Source: SKLM01 sp964514285 (lineage in GTDB: Bacteria > Chloroflexota > Anaerolineae > B4-G1). From it: a DNA stretch of 64,000 nt. Positions within the stretch are counted from its first letter, which is position 1; every line of letters begins with the position of its first letter. The notes beneath the pieces are model-generated. The model was not told the DNA's origin and made no database searches. It worked only from the letters and a program-made list of their open reading frames with translations. The translations under genes and the position numbers were made by a program. The stretch lies in assembly GCA_964514285.1 (NCBI GenBank), contig CAZEQC010000013.1:4374-68373 (forward strand), given 5' to 3'. Shown piece after piece: positions 15,152-22,836 of the stretch.

Positions 15152-16168
15152 ATGACGGATAGACTCACCCAGATCAAGGGCGCCAAAGAGACCCACGCCG
15201 TCCATCTGCTGCGGAAGCGGAACGTGGTCGGCGTCGGGCTGGGCTACAAGACAAAGCAGGGGGAGAACACCGGAGAGCTGAGCGTCGTCGTGTCGGTGAC
15301 GCGCAAGGAACCACCCACCGCTCTGACGACGAAGGACATGGTGCCGCCCCAGATTGAGGACGTCAAGACGGACGTGGTGGAGACGGGCGTGCTGCGCGCT
15401 ATGCCCGGTGAGGATGAGGAACGGGGCCCGCGAGATCGGTGGCGACCCGTCATCCCTCCGGGCGTTTCCGTGGGACACTACTTGATCACCGCCGGCACCT
15501 TCGGCTGTCTCGTCCATCGGGACGACGAGCTGTTCATCCTCTCCAACAACCACGTCCTCGCGAACGCCAACGACTGCGAGACCTGGGATCCGATCCTCCA
15601 GCCCGGGAGGACCGACGGTGGGGGGCCGGAGGACCGCGTCGCCAGGCTGGCCGAATACGTGCCTCTGCTATTTGAAACGGAGCCCTCGGAATGCGCGATC
15701 GCCGACTGGTCGACCAAGCTGCTGAACAGCATCGCCGGAGCGTTCGGGTCGCGCCACAAACTTCAGGCGGTGAAGAGAAGCGAGGGCAGCAACCGGGTCG
15801 ATGCCGCCTTGGCGCGCCCGCATTCGCCCAATCAGGTGACCAACGAGATTCTGGGCATTGGCGCGCCGACGGGCGTCGGCACAGCCTCGCTGGGCACCAA
15901 GGTCCAGAAAGCGGGCCGGACCACGGGCCACACCGAGGGCGTGATCACCCAGGTCGACGCCACAGTGCGCATCGATTACTACGGGCCCAAAGCGCTCTTC
16001 ACCGACCAGCTGATCGCCAGCCCTATGAGCGAGGGCGGTGACTCCGGATCCGCGGTGCTCGACCTGGAGAAGCGCGTGGTGGGGCTCCTCTTCGCCGGCT
16101 CCACAGCAGCCACCATCCTCAATCCGATCGACGCGGTGCTCTCCGCTCTGGATGTGGAGGTGGTGTAG
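15152..16168 (+). CDS. Trypsin-like serine protease with N-terminal paralogue domain
   Basis: A 338-aa protein. Residues 1-90 match the preceding 90-aa protein. From about residue 108 there is a chymotrypsin-fold domain: FGCLVHRDDELFILSNNHVLA with catalytic His, RVDAALARP with the likely Asp, and SEGGDSGSAV with the nucleophile Ser. This layout resembles plant NAL1-like and bacterial trypsin-like peptidases that carry a GVG-type N-domain. No signal peptide is visible, so an intracellular role is likely. I use ATG 15152 because GAGG at 15141-15144 is well placed; GTG 15149 is the alternative. Substrate and trigger are unknown. Confidence 0.82.
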   Translation: MTDRLTQIKGAKETHAVHLLRKRNVVGVGLGYKTKQGENTGELSVVVSVTRKEPPTALTTKDMVPPQIEDVKTDVVETGVLRAMPGEDEERGPRDRWRPVIPPGVSVGHYLITAGTFGCLVHRDDELFILSNNHVLANANDCETWDPILQPGRTDGGGPEDRVARLAEYVPLLFETEPSECAIADWSTKLLNSIAGAFGSRHKLQAVKRSEGSNRVDAALARPHSPNQVTNEILGIGAPTGVGTASLGTKVQKAGRTTGHTEGVITQVDATVRIDYYGPKALFTDQLIASPMSEGGDSGSAVLDLEKRVVGLLFAGSTAATILNPIDAVLSALDVEVV

Positions 16169-16200
16169 GGCCGCTGAGCCCCATAGCAGCCGACCTGATC

Positions 16201-16264
16201 ACCTGCGCACGTGCAGACCTGCGCATGTGCAGACCTGCGCACGGGCAGACCTGCAGACTTGCAG
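16201..16264. repeat. Four 16-bp tandem repeats between convergent genes
   Basis: Four consecutive 16-bp units (16201-16216, 16217-16232, 16233-16248, 16249-16264) share ACCTGC at the start and GCAG at the end. Units 1-3 differ at two positions and unit 4 is more diverged. The array fills the gap between the protease stop and the nrdJ stop. It may be a simple minisatellite. No spacer structure of the CRISPR kind is present. Confidence 0.85.
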
Positions 16265-16265
16265 C

Positions 16266-18713
16266 CTAACACTCACTGTACCCACAGTTGTAACAGTGGC
16301 GACAGCCCTCCTCGAAGACGAGCGACGCTTGACCACACTCGGGGCATAGGTCACCCTCTGGGAAGAGAGGCAGCTGCTCGCCGCCCCGGGCCCGCTCCAT
16401 AGGCTCCGCCAGCCCCAGATGCTCGGCGAGCACCTGCGCCACGCCGTCGGGCAAGCTGCGCACCCGCTCGCGCCCGAAGCCCAACGACCGCCCGCTGCCG
16501 ATGCCCCGCAGCTGCCGCACCACCTGATTGAGCCGCCGACCCGACGAGAGAGGCGAGGGCAGGCGGAGAACCAAAGAGATCAGGCGCCCGATAGCCTCTG
16601 CCACCGCCGCCGTGTCCGAGCCCGCTTTGCCCACGTTGAGGAAGACCTCGAAGGGCTCGTGATCGCCGTTGACGTTGACCGTCGTGTAGGCCGTGCCGAG
16701 AGGGGTCTGCACCCGGTAGGTCTTGCCCTCCAGCGTGTGGGGACGCGGACGAACCTCGGTGGACATCATGCTAGTCGCGGAGCGCTGTTTGGCCTCTTTC
16801 GTCTCCTTCGTCTCCAACACGACCTTTTCGCGCGAGCCGGTCACGTAGACCGTGAGACCCTTGCACCCCAGCTTCCACGCCAGCTCGAACGCCCGGGCCA
16901 CGTCCTCAGGCTCCGCGTCGGCGGGGAAGTTGATGGTCTTGCTGATCGAGGCATCCACGAAGGCCTGGAGCGCGGCCTGCATGCGCACGTGCTCCTCCGC
17001 CGGAATGTCCTGCGCCACGACGAAGACCTCGCGGATGGCCTCCGGCACCTGCTCCACATCCTGGCAACTCCCGGATTCGGTCACCTGGTCGATGATCTGC
17101 TCGCGGGTCTCCTCATCGAGCTCGGCCTCCTCCAGAGCCTGGTGGAACAGAGGGCTGGTGTACGTCAGCTCCACGTCCTCGCCACCATCGTTCATGTGAC
17201 GCACGTAGGCCAGAGCAAAGACGGGCTCGCAGCCGTAGGCCTCTATGCCGGCGATAGTCGATCGAGTGCCCGTCGGGGCGATGGTCGTCTGCGCCGCGTT
17301 CCGAATCCCGTAACGCCCGATGTCGGCGACGAGGGCCTTCCAATCGAGAGAGGGACGCCCCCAACGGTCGGGCCAGCGGAAGGGTTCGACGGGCTGAGGC
17401 GGCTCCCAACGGACGTCCCCGGGGTCGTAGACACTCCCCTCAATCGCCGGGAAGGGTCCCCGCTCTCGGGCCAGGTCGACGCTGGCCCGCATGGCGTGAT
17501 AGCGAATGAAGGCCATCACCTGCCCGGCTAGATCCCGCGCCTCGGGGCTGCCGTACCGCACGCGGAGCTGATAGAGGATGTCCCCCAGCCCTGTGATGCC
17601 CAGGCCAATACGTCGCGTGCGGTGGGCCGCCTCCTTCAGTTCCGGCACGGCCGGCACGTACCCATTGGCATCGATCACGTCGTCGAGGAAGCGCACCGCC
17701 TGCCGAACCGTCGTGGCCAATCCCTCCCAGTCGACCGTCCTTGCCTCGCCCGCCTGGTCATCAGACGGCCTGATGTGCTGCGCCAGGTTGATCGACCCGA
17801 GGCAACAATTCTCATACGGAAGGAGAGGCTGCTCGCCGCAAGGATTGGTCGCCTCATAGTCGCCCAGATGGGGCGTGGGGTTATCACGGTTCGCCGTATC
17901 CAGGAACAGCAAGCCCGGCTCACCGTTCCGATGAGCCGCCTCCACGACCTCGTCAAACAGCTCACGTGCCTGGACAGTCTCCCACACCTCCCCATCCTGA
18001 GGGTTGATCAAGTCGACGGCTTCATCTTGCGCGACAGCGTGCATAAAGTCGTCGGAGACGCCGACAGAGATGTTGAAATTGGTGATGTCGTACTCGCTAG
18101 ACTTACAGTGGATGAAATCGCGAACGTCTGGATGGTCGATATGCAGCACGGCCATATTCGCGCCACGCCGCGCTCCGCCCTGGCTGATGATCTCAGAGGC
18201 GGTGTCGTAGACCTGCATGAAGCCGACCGGGCCGGTCGCCTTGCCCCCGCTGGAGCGGACGATGGCACCCTGGGGCCGTAAATTCGAAAACGAAAAACCA
18301 GTCCCGCCACCGGTCTGCTGGATCAACGCCATATCCCGCAGCGTCTCGAAGATGCCGTCACTCCGGCGTCCCATATCGTCGGAGATGGGAAGCACGAAAC
18401 AGGCCGCCAGCTGCGAAAGCGGCGTGCCCGCTCCGGTGAAGGTCGGCGAGTTGGGCAGAAAGCGAAGCTGAGTCATAAGGTCGAAGAAGACCGCCTCCGC
18501 CTCCTGAGCAGCGCCGTCCAGACCCTCCTCGGCGGCGGCGATGTGGGAGGCAACGCGGCGGAAGACGCCTTCCACCGTCTCCACAAGCTCCCCGTCGGGG
18601 CCCTTGCGCACGTAGCGACGGCTAAAAACCTTCAAAGCGTTATCAGAAAGTCTATCTACAACGGATAAGTCCTGATCCGACTTGTGGGTCTCTTGGGATG
18701 CTTGTCTCGCCAT
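16266..18713 (-). CDS. nrdJ: Adenosylcobalamin-dependent (class II) ribonucleotide reductase
   Basis: Reduces ribonucleotides to deoxyribonucleotides using a B12 radical, with or without oxygen. From the chosen ATG it is 815 aa. GAGTPLSQLAACFVLP and the GGTGFSFSNLRP stretch lie in the N-terminal half. ATNPCGEQPL holds the active-site Asn-Cys-Glu triad, followed by ENCCLGSINL, and APTGTRSTIAG lies further on. The C-terminus ends in a zinc-ribbon-like tail (CPECG and CYNCG pairs), as in this NrdJ branch. I chose the ATG at 18713 because GGAGAGG stands immediately upstream; an ATG at 18728 has no such site. No cobalamin riboswitch fits in the 42 bp before it. NrdR is encoded 3.3 kb upstream on the same strand. 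Confidence 0.96.
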   Translation of the reverse strand: MARQASQETHKSDQDLSVVDRLSDNALKVFSRRYVRKGPDGELVETVEGVFRRVASHIAAAEEGLDGAAQEAEAVFFDLMTQLRFLPNSPTFTGAGTPLSQLAACFVLPISDDMGRRSDGIFETLRDMALIQQTGGGTGFSFSNLRPQGAIVRSSGGKATGPVGFMQVYDTASEIISQGGARRGANMAVLHIDHPDVRDFIHCKSSEYDITNFNISVGVSDDFMHAVAQDEAVDLINPQDGEVWETVQARELFDEVVEAAHRNGEPGLLFLDTANRDNPTPHLGDYEATNPCGEQPLLPYENCCLGSINLAQHIRPSDDQAGEARTVDWEGLATTVRQAVRFLDDVIDANGYVPAVPELKEAAHRTRRIGLGITGLGDILYQLRVRYGSPEARDLAGQVMAFIRYHAMRASVDLARERGPFPAIEGSVYDPGDVRWEPPQPVEPFRWPDRWGRPSLDWKALVADIGRYGIRNAAQTTIAPTGTRSTIAGIEAYGCEPVFALAYVRHMNDGGEDVELTYTSPLFHQALEEAELDEETREQIIDQVTESGSCQDVEQVPEAIREVFVVAQDIPAEEHVRMQAALQAFVDASISKTINFPADAEPEDVARAFELAWKLGCKGLTVYVTGSREKVVLETKETKEAKQRSATSMMSTEVRPRPHTLEGKTYRVQTPLGTAYTTVNVNGDHEPFEVFLNVGKAGSDTAAVAEAIGRLISLVLRLPSPLSSGRRLNQVVRQLRGIGSGRSLGFGRERVRSLPDGVAQVLAEHLGLAEPMERARGGEQLPLFPEGDLCPECGQASLVFEEGCRHCYNCGYSEC

Positions 18714-18755
18714 ATCCTCTCCAATCATACTCTACAAAGAAAAGCCTCTCCCGGC

Positions 18756-19733
18756 TTACGGCTCAGACGCAAAGCTGACCCGAGGCCGCGGGCGGTCGTT
18801 GACCTCCAGATGGAAGACGTCGGGCCGAGCGTAGTGGCCATCGGTGTCCAGCGCCAGATGGCCCTCGGCGATGCGGTCCAGCGATACGTCCGCGTAGACG
18901 AGGCACGCCTCCTCGTACACCGGGCCGGCAATGAAGTCGGCGTCCGGAGCAATGACGGCGCTGCCCCCTCTCATAATCCATCCATCGGGCTCGCCCGGAA
19001 TACCCTCCAGGATCCCGACGGCCTCGCTCTCAACGTCCAGCGAGCGGTAGCCCTCCAGGACGTCGCGCTTGGTGAGCACGGAGCCGGCCGCCAGGACGAA
19101 GCATTGGCCCTCGAAGGCGTAGTGCCGGCTGGCGATGTGGTGGAGCTCCCGCACCCACGGCCACTGAGCCACGTGGATGGTCTCCTGCCTGGCGTGCATC
19201 GCCGCTCTCGCCAGGGGCATCCAGTGCTCCCAACAGATCAGCCCGCCGAGATGGCCAAAGTCCGTGGGCAGGACTCTCAGGGTGCTCCCATCGCCTCGCC
19301 CCCAGACCAGCCGCTCGGTGTAGGTAGGCATCAACTTACGGTGGACGCGGTACGACTGACCGTCCCGGTCGAGGATGATTAAGCTGTTGTAGAGCGTCCC
19401 ACCCCGACGCTCGTGGGCCCCCATGACGAGATAGGCCCCGGCGCCGGCAGCCATGTCGAGCAGCGCGTCAAGATCAGGGCCGGGCAGGCTGACGGCGTTC
19501 TCCGCCAGGAGGCGGTAGAGCGCCTTCGCCGGCGGATGATCCCAGAGCGCGGCGCCGGGCGACGCGTCGAGCCAGACCGGATACCCCGGCAGCCAGGTTT
19601 CCGGAAAGACGATCAACTCGGCCCCCTGCCCGGCCGCCTCCTCGACCTGGCTGCGAGCCTTGCGCAGGCTCGCCCCCAGGTTCAGGAAGACGGGAGGCTG
19701 TTGGACAATGGCAACCTTCACGGTGTCGTTCAT
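18756..19733 (-). CDS. Nitrilase-branch carbon-nitrogen hydrolase
   Basis: A 325-aa enzyme of the nitrilase superfamily. The triad is visible: Glu in FPETW, Lys in HRKLMPT followed by TERLVWG, and Cys in LICWEHWMPL. The CWEH context and TERLVWG point to true nitrilases or cyanide-type hydrolases (nitrile to carboxylate plus ammonia) rather than amidases or NAD synthetase domains. It is cytoplasmic with no signal. It starts 4 bp after the methyltransferase gene ends and precedes nrdJ by 42 bp, so the three are probably co-transcribed. The natural nitrile substrate is unknown. Confidence 0.88.
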   Translation of the reverse strand: MNDTVKVAIVQQPPVFLNLGASLRKARSQVEEAAGQGAELIVFPETWLPGYPVWLDASPGAALWDHPPAKALYRLLAENAVSLPGPDLDALLDMAAGAGAYLVMGAHERRGGTLYNSLIILDRDGQSYRVHRKLMPTYTERLVWGRGDGSTLRVLPTDFGHLGGLICWEHWMPLARAAMHARQETIHVAQWPWVRELHHIASRHYAFEGQCFVLAAGSVLTKRDVLEGYRSLDVESEAVGILEGIPGEPDGWIMRGGSAVIAPDADFIAGPVYEEACLVYADVSLDRIAEGHLALDTDGHYARPDVFHLEVNDRPRPRVSFASEP

Positions 19734-19737
19734 ACCG

Positions 19738-20328
19738 TCAGCGCCTCCTCAGCGACAGGGTGAAGACCTGTCCGCTCTCTCGCTGCTCTACCACCTCGAA
19801 CCCGACCTGTCGAGCCATCTCGACGTAACGAGGCATGCCGAACGGATCCTCGGGCCAAGCGATCCCGTAGCCCGTCTCCACCTCCGCCGAGGGTAGCTTC
19901 ACCACGAGGGGGAGGACCAGCACGTCCTGCTCCTCGTCGCGGCGCTGGGGGACGCTCATCCCCCAGATCAGGAAACGCCCCCCGGGCTGCAGCACTCGCC
20001 ACGCCTCCTCGAACACCTGTCGATGATCCTCCTTATCGAGGTACATCAGCGTGAAGAACGACGTCACCACCTGGAACGCCCCGTCCAGGAACTGCAGGTC
20101 ACGCGCGTCCATCACGATCTTGAGCGGCCCGTCGGGCGCTTCCTCCAGCTCATCCCGGTCGGCGTCGATGGCAATCACCCGTCCGCCCTTCAAGCGCCCG
20201 ATGATGCCCTCGCCGCCCCCACCCAGGTCGAGGACGAAGCCCGAGGCATCAAAATCATCGACGACCATGCGCTGCTTCTCCACAAAGTGGAGTCGCTCCT
20301 CTGTCACTTCCATTTGCTCGTCGCTCAC
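19738..20328 (-). CDS. SAM-dependent class I methyltransferase
   Basis: A 196-aa protein with the Rossmann methyltransferase core: motif I VLDLGGGGEG, the acidic strand end AIDADRDEL, motif III-like VTSFFTLMYL, and the post-motif helix WRVLQPGGRFLIWGM. The substrate cannot be assigned. The GTG at 20328 is preferred because AGGGAGG stands just upstream; a TTG at 20331 sits too close to that site. It is followed 4 bp later by the nitrilase gene. Confidence 0.82.
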   Translation of the reverse strand: MSDEQMEVTEERLHFVEKQRMVVDDFDASGFVLDLGGGGEGIIGRLKGGRVIAIDADRDELEEAPDGPLKIVMDARDLQFLDGAFQVVTSFFTLMYLDKEDHRQVFEEAWRVLQPGGRFLIWGMSVPQRRDEEQDVLVLPLVVKLPSAEVETGYGIAWPEDPFGMPRYVEMARQVGFEVVEQRESGQVFTLSLRRR

Positions 20329-20410
20329 CAAACCTCCCTATGCCTCCAGTCCACAGTCTTAGTCCTACCCATAACAAGCCTTGATCTTTTCTCCTGCTCG
20401 CAGCCTCCGT

Positions 20411-20436
20411 TCTCGGGGGCGTTCGGCCCCAACGAG
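20411..20436 (-). terminator. Hairpin between the DsrE-like and methyltransferase genes
   Basis: A GC-rich hairpin with a 5-bp inner stem (GGGGC with GCCCC around GTTCG) and a 5-bp outer stem (TCTCG with CGAGA). It lies in the 174-bp gap downstream of the DsrE-like stop. No clear T-run follows on either strand, so termination is only suggested. Confidence 0.3.
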
Positions 20437-20502
20437 ACGTCTTAACACGCGTCAGCCGCCCTGAGGACGGGGCTCAGAGCAAACAAGAAATCCAGTGGAC
20501 GC

Positions 20503-20844
20503 TCAAAACGTGACCACCGAGCCTTCTGAGCGGATCCAGTCGGTCAGGAACTCTCCGCTGTAGAAGACCTCCACGCCCAGCTCTTCGAGCTCCTCCGTGA
20601 CGGGGTAGCTGTCGGCGCAGGCCTTACAGGCGCCCACCCAGACGCCCAGGTCGAGCATCTCGGCCAGCTGCCCCTGCAGTTCCTCGTCCTCCGCCAGGAG
20701 TTTCTGCGAGGGCCCCCAGACGAGGAGGTTGACCTCCTCCCACCAGCCGTGCTTCTTGGCATTGGCGGTGTACATGAACACCATCTTCATCGCGACCTCA
20801 CGGTCGCCGCTGGTCCAGACGACCAGCAGTTCGTTGGCCTTCAT
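20503..20844 (-). CDS. DsrE/DsrF-like family protein
   Basis: A 113-aa protein beginning MKANELLVVWTSGDREVAMKMV, with an AGGAGGGG ribosome binding site directly upstream that fixes the ATG. The strand-helix pattern, with LLVWGPSQKLLAED in the middle, VWVGACKACADSYP, and a C-terminal VEVFYSGEFLTDWI, matches the DsrE-like fold used in sulfur relay and in uncharacterised single-domain proteins. Two cysteines sit in GACKAC at the position of the DsrE active Cys. The function is not established. It lies 55 bp after the C39-like protease gene. Confidence 0.75.
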   Translation of the reverse strand: MKANELLVVWTSGDREVAMKMVFMYTANAKKHGWWEEVNLLVWGPSQKLLAEDEELQGQLAEMLDLGVWVGACKACADSYPVTEELEELGVEVFYSGEFLTDWIRSEGSVVTF

Positions 20845-20899
20845 AGCCCCTCCTCCCACAAGATCCATAGAACCCCTCGGCTCTTTCCAAAGAACGCCC

Positions 20900-21532
20900 T
20901 CACTGACGAATGCCTTCCACCTCGATGAGGATCCGGAAAAGGTTCCGCCACTGACGCATAAAGGTCTCCTCGTCCTGCCAGAAGAGACCGTGGTGCTCCA
21001 GCCTCTCGGCGTCGGACGCCCGGGCGTAACCCGGATCGACGAAGAGGAACCCGCGGCCGGGCAGCTGCCCGAAGAGAATCTTGACGTGCGCCCATCCGAC
21101 GTAGGCCCACCTCTTCCACGGCCAGAGGGCATCCGTCTCCACCCTCCTCCATCCCCATGGCTCCCCCAGGATGATCATCGTCAGTCGATCGGCACGCAGA
21201 TTCCGCTCCAGCCTCTCAAGCGTCCCAAAGGGACGCCACCGCGCGCGGAAGCCCTGCTTCCGCAGGTAGTAGACGATGCCCCAGGGAAAGGTGGCCCATT
21301 CCGGGATCCGAGGCACCACGATGTGGGGAAAGGGACGCCACGCGAAGGCCACGCGACTCATCGCCTTGGCCACATCCGGGCCCTCAAGCACCCGCTCGCC
21401 CAACAGGGCGTTCACCGCGATCGCCACGCTGGTCGGACCGCAGTCGTTCGTGTACCCCTGGTACTGGTGATAGCGGTAGACCGGCTTGGACAGGCGAAGA
21501 GACACACCACTGAGATCCGGCGTCACAGCCAT
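20900..21532 (-). CDS. C39-like papain-fold protein
   Basis: A 210-aa protein with NDCGPTSVAIAVNALLG near the N-terminus (Cys nucleophile of the peptidase C39/C39_2 family), WAHVKILFG as the probable His site, and FLFVDPG as the Asp. The catalytic triad is therefore complete. No signal peptide or ABC transporter is attached, so it is unlikely to process bacteriocins; an intracellular cysteine protease or amidase is more likely. A GGGAGGAG site lies 10 nt before the ATG. The neighbours give no substrate. Confidence 0.72.
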   Translation of the reverse strand: MAVTPDLSGVSLRLSKPVYRYHQYQGYTNDCGPTSVAIAVNALLGERVLEGPDVAKAMSRVAFAWRPFPHIVVPRIPEWATFPWGIVYYLRKQGFRARWRPFGTLERLERNLRADRLTMIILGEPWGWRRVETDALWPWKRWAYVGWAHVKILFGQLPGRGFLFVDPGYARASDAERLEHHGLFWQDEETFMRQWRNLFRILIEVEGIRQ

Positions 21533-21641
21533 CGCACTTTTGCTCCTCCCGGTGCTCTTCCCCGTTGAACTGCAGCCGTCGTCACCCTACCCATAGGAAG
21601 AGCGACCGGGCACAATCCCATGGGCAGGACCTACCTCAACC

Positions 21642-21998
21642 TCACAACCGCACGGCAGCGTAGGCTTCACTTCTCAACGCTGCGACCAACTCCGCGTCGG
21701 AGCGGACGGGCCGGGCAAAACGCGTCGCTGCGCTGCCCACCCTATCGGCGGCGTGGGCGTCGCTCCCGCCGATACCCGGAACGCCGAGCTGGTGCGCCAG
21801 CGTCTGAGCCTGGGCGTTGGCATCGGCCGCCACCTGCCCGTTGACGACCTCGACGCCGTCGAGCTCGCGGAGGACAGCCACCTGATCCCAATCCTCGCCC
21901 AGGTCGCGCCCGCGCTCCCGAAAGCCGAGGGTGAGGCTGGGACCACCGCCGGTGTGGAAAGGATGCGCCGCGAAGACCAGGCCTCCCGCCTCGTGCAT
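21642..21998 (-). pseudogene. C-terminal fragment of a PHP-domain phosphoesterase
   Basis: 118 residues with the last metal-binding motifs of PHP phosphoesterases: VFAAHPFH, LDGVEVVNGQ, and GIGGSDAHAADRVGSAATRF. The N-terminal half with the HxH and D/E motifs is missing, and an in-frame TAG lies six codons before the ATG. The ATG is 2 nt from the nrdR stop, so the fragment could still be translated by coupling. With only part of the trinuclear metal site it should not be active alone. It is either a remnant or half of a split enzyme. Confidence 0.6.
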
Positions 21999-21999
21999 G

Positions 22000-22452
22000 C
22001 TACCCCTGCTCCTCTAGCAAGCGATTGACCTCCGCCCGCACCTCGTCCAGATCCTCCAGCCCCAGGTAGACGATGGCATAGCGGACGTAGGAGACGGGGT
22101 CCAGGGACTTCAACTCCTGGATCACCACGTCACCGATGGTGCGGGTGGACACCTCTGTCTTCCCCAACTGACGGATGTGACTCTCCACCCGGTCGACCAC
22201 TCGCTCCAGATCGCCCGCCGACACCGGACGCCGGGCGCAGGCCACTCGTAGGCCAGAGAGGACCTTCTCGCGCTCGAAGGCCTCGCGGCGGCCGTCGCGC
22301 TTGACCACCAGGGGGGTTGTGAGGATGGCCCGCTCCATCGTCGAGAAGCGTTTGCCACAGACCTTGCATTCACGGCGACGGCGGATACTGTGCTCCTTCC
22401 GCGCCGTGTCTACGACCCGGGTCTCCTTGCTGCCACAATAAGGACATCTCAT
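22000..22452 (-). CDS. nrdR: Transcriptional repressor NrdR
   Basis: Represses ribonucleotide reductase genes when dATP is high. The 150-aa length is exactly that of the family. The N-terminal zinc ribbon is MRCPYCGS...CKVCGKRF, followed by the ATP-cone (LVVKRDGRREAFEREKVLSGL and EVSTRTIGDVVIQELKSLD). The ATG at 22452 is set by GGAGGAG upstream and by homology; an upstream in-frame start would add an unrelated 29-residue tail. Two NrdR boxes lie about 110-155 bp upstream, so it probably represses itself, and also nrdJ if transcription runs through. Confidence 0.96.
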   Translation of the reverse strand: MRCPYCGSKETRVVDTARKEHSIRRRRECKVCGKRFSTMERAILTTPLVVKRDGRREAFEREKVLSGLRVACARRPVSAGDLERVVDRVESHIRQLGKTEVSTRTIGDVVIQELKSLDPVSYVRYAIVYLGLEDLDEVRAEVNRLLEEQG

Positions 22453-22473
22453 GAAACGTTCTCCTCCACTGAC

Positions 22474-22496
22474 CAAAAACACCCTCAGCCTGAGGG
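22474..22496 (-). terminator. Terminator-like hairpin in the nrdR leader
   Basis: On the - strand CCCTCAG, one base, then CTGAGGG is followed by TGTTTTTGG. A 5-bp stem with a 5-nt loop, or a slightly longer one, would thus be followed by a U-rich stretch. It lies between the nrdR promoter region and its start codon, 22 bp before the ATG. It may be an attenuator. An isolated short stem next to a T-run can also occur by chance. Confidence 0.4.
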
Positions 22497-22560
22497 CAGA
22501 AGTCGAGCGCAGCGGCGCGTGATGCGCTTGGTTCATCACTATTCCGTTGAAGAGCCAGAG

Positions 22561-22607
22561 ATCCTACATATGGGGTCTTACAGGTTATCAAACCCCATAT
22601 ATGGGGG
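22561..22607. promoter_or_regulatory. Pair of NrdR boxes
   Basis: Two 16-bp near-palindromes, 22561-22576 (core CTACATATGGGG) and 22592-22607 (core CCCATATATGGG), fit the NrdR-box consensus acaCwAtATaTwGwgt. Their starts are 31 bp apart, three helical turns, the usual spacing for cooperative NrdR binding. They lie beside the -10 candidates of the nrdR promoter, so autorepression is expected. The divergent PatB/MalY gene has its own promoter about 140 bp away. Confidence 0.82.
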
Positions 22608-22620
22608 ATACTATAGCGCG

Positions 22621-22649
22621 ATTATACCACAGCGACCGTCAAGAAGCAA
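22621..22649 (-). promoter_or_regulatory. Probable nrdR promoter
   Basis: On the - strand TATAAT (22621-22626) has TTGCTT (22644-22649) 17 bp upstream. A second possible -10, TATAGT (22610-22615), pairs with TTGACG (22637-22642) at a long 21-bp spacing. Either would start transcription at or just before the NrdR boxes. Confidence 0.5.
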
Positions 22650-22740
22650 GCTCGCGAAGCGTGAATAACCTTAAAGTTCAAGTCACCCGTAAGACTTGGA
22701 CGGCCTTCGGTTGAGAGGCCCCGGGACTTGCAATCCGGCA

Positions 22741-22769
22741 TTGACGAGCCCCTTCATCCGATATAGAAT
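22741..22769 (+). promoter_or_regulatory. Promoter of the PatB/MalY-type gene
   Basis: TTGACG (22741-22746) and TAGAAT (22764-22769) are 17 bp apart, with one mismatch in each hexamer. The start codon at 22837 lies about 62 nt from the predicted transcription start. Confidence 0.7.
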
Positions 22770-22836
22770 GGCCGACGACAGGGACGGCGGCGATCCCGTC
22801 GTCCTCAGCACACAGAAAGGAGCTAAGAGAAGCCCT

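Noticed and set aside
16201..16264. CRISPR-like repeats
   Set aside because: The units are contiguous without spacers and only 16 bp long; no cas genes are present.
18714..18755. Cobalamin riboswitch before nrdJ
   Set aside because: Only 42 bp separate nrdJ from the nitrilase gene, too short for the riboswitch, and no B12-box sequence was seen.
20900..21532. Bacteriocin-processing peptidase (C39) system
   Set aside because: No ABC transporter, no double-glycine leader peptide and no HlyD-like protein are nearby.
22670..22700. tRNA-like T-loop (GTTCAAGTC) upstream of the PatB/MalY-type gene
   Set aside because: No acceptor, anticodon or D arm could be folded around it.
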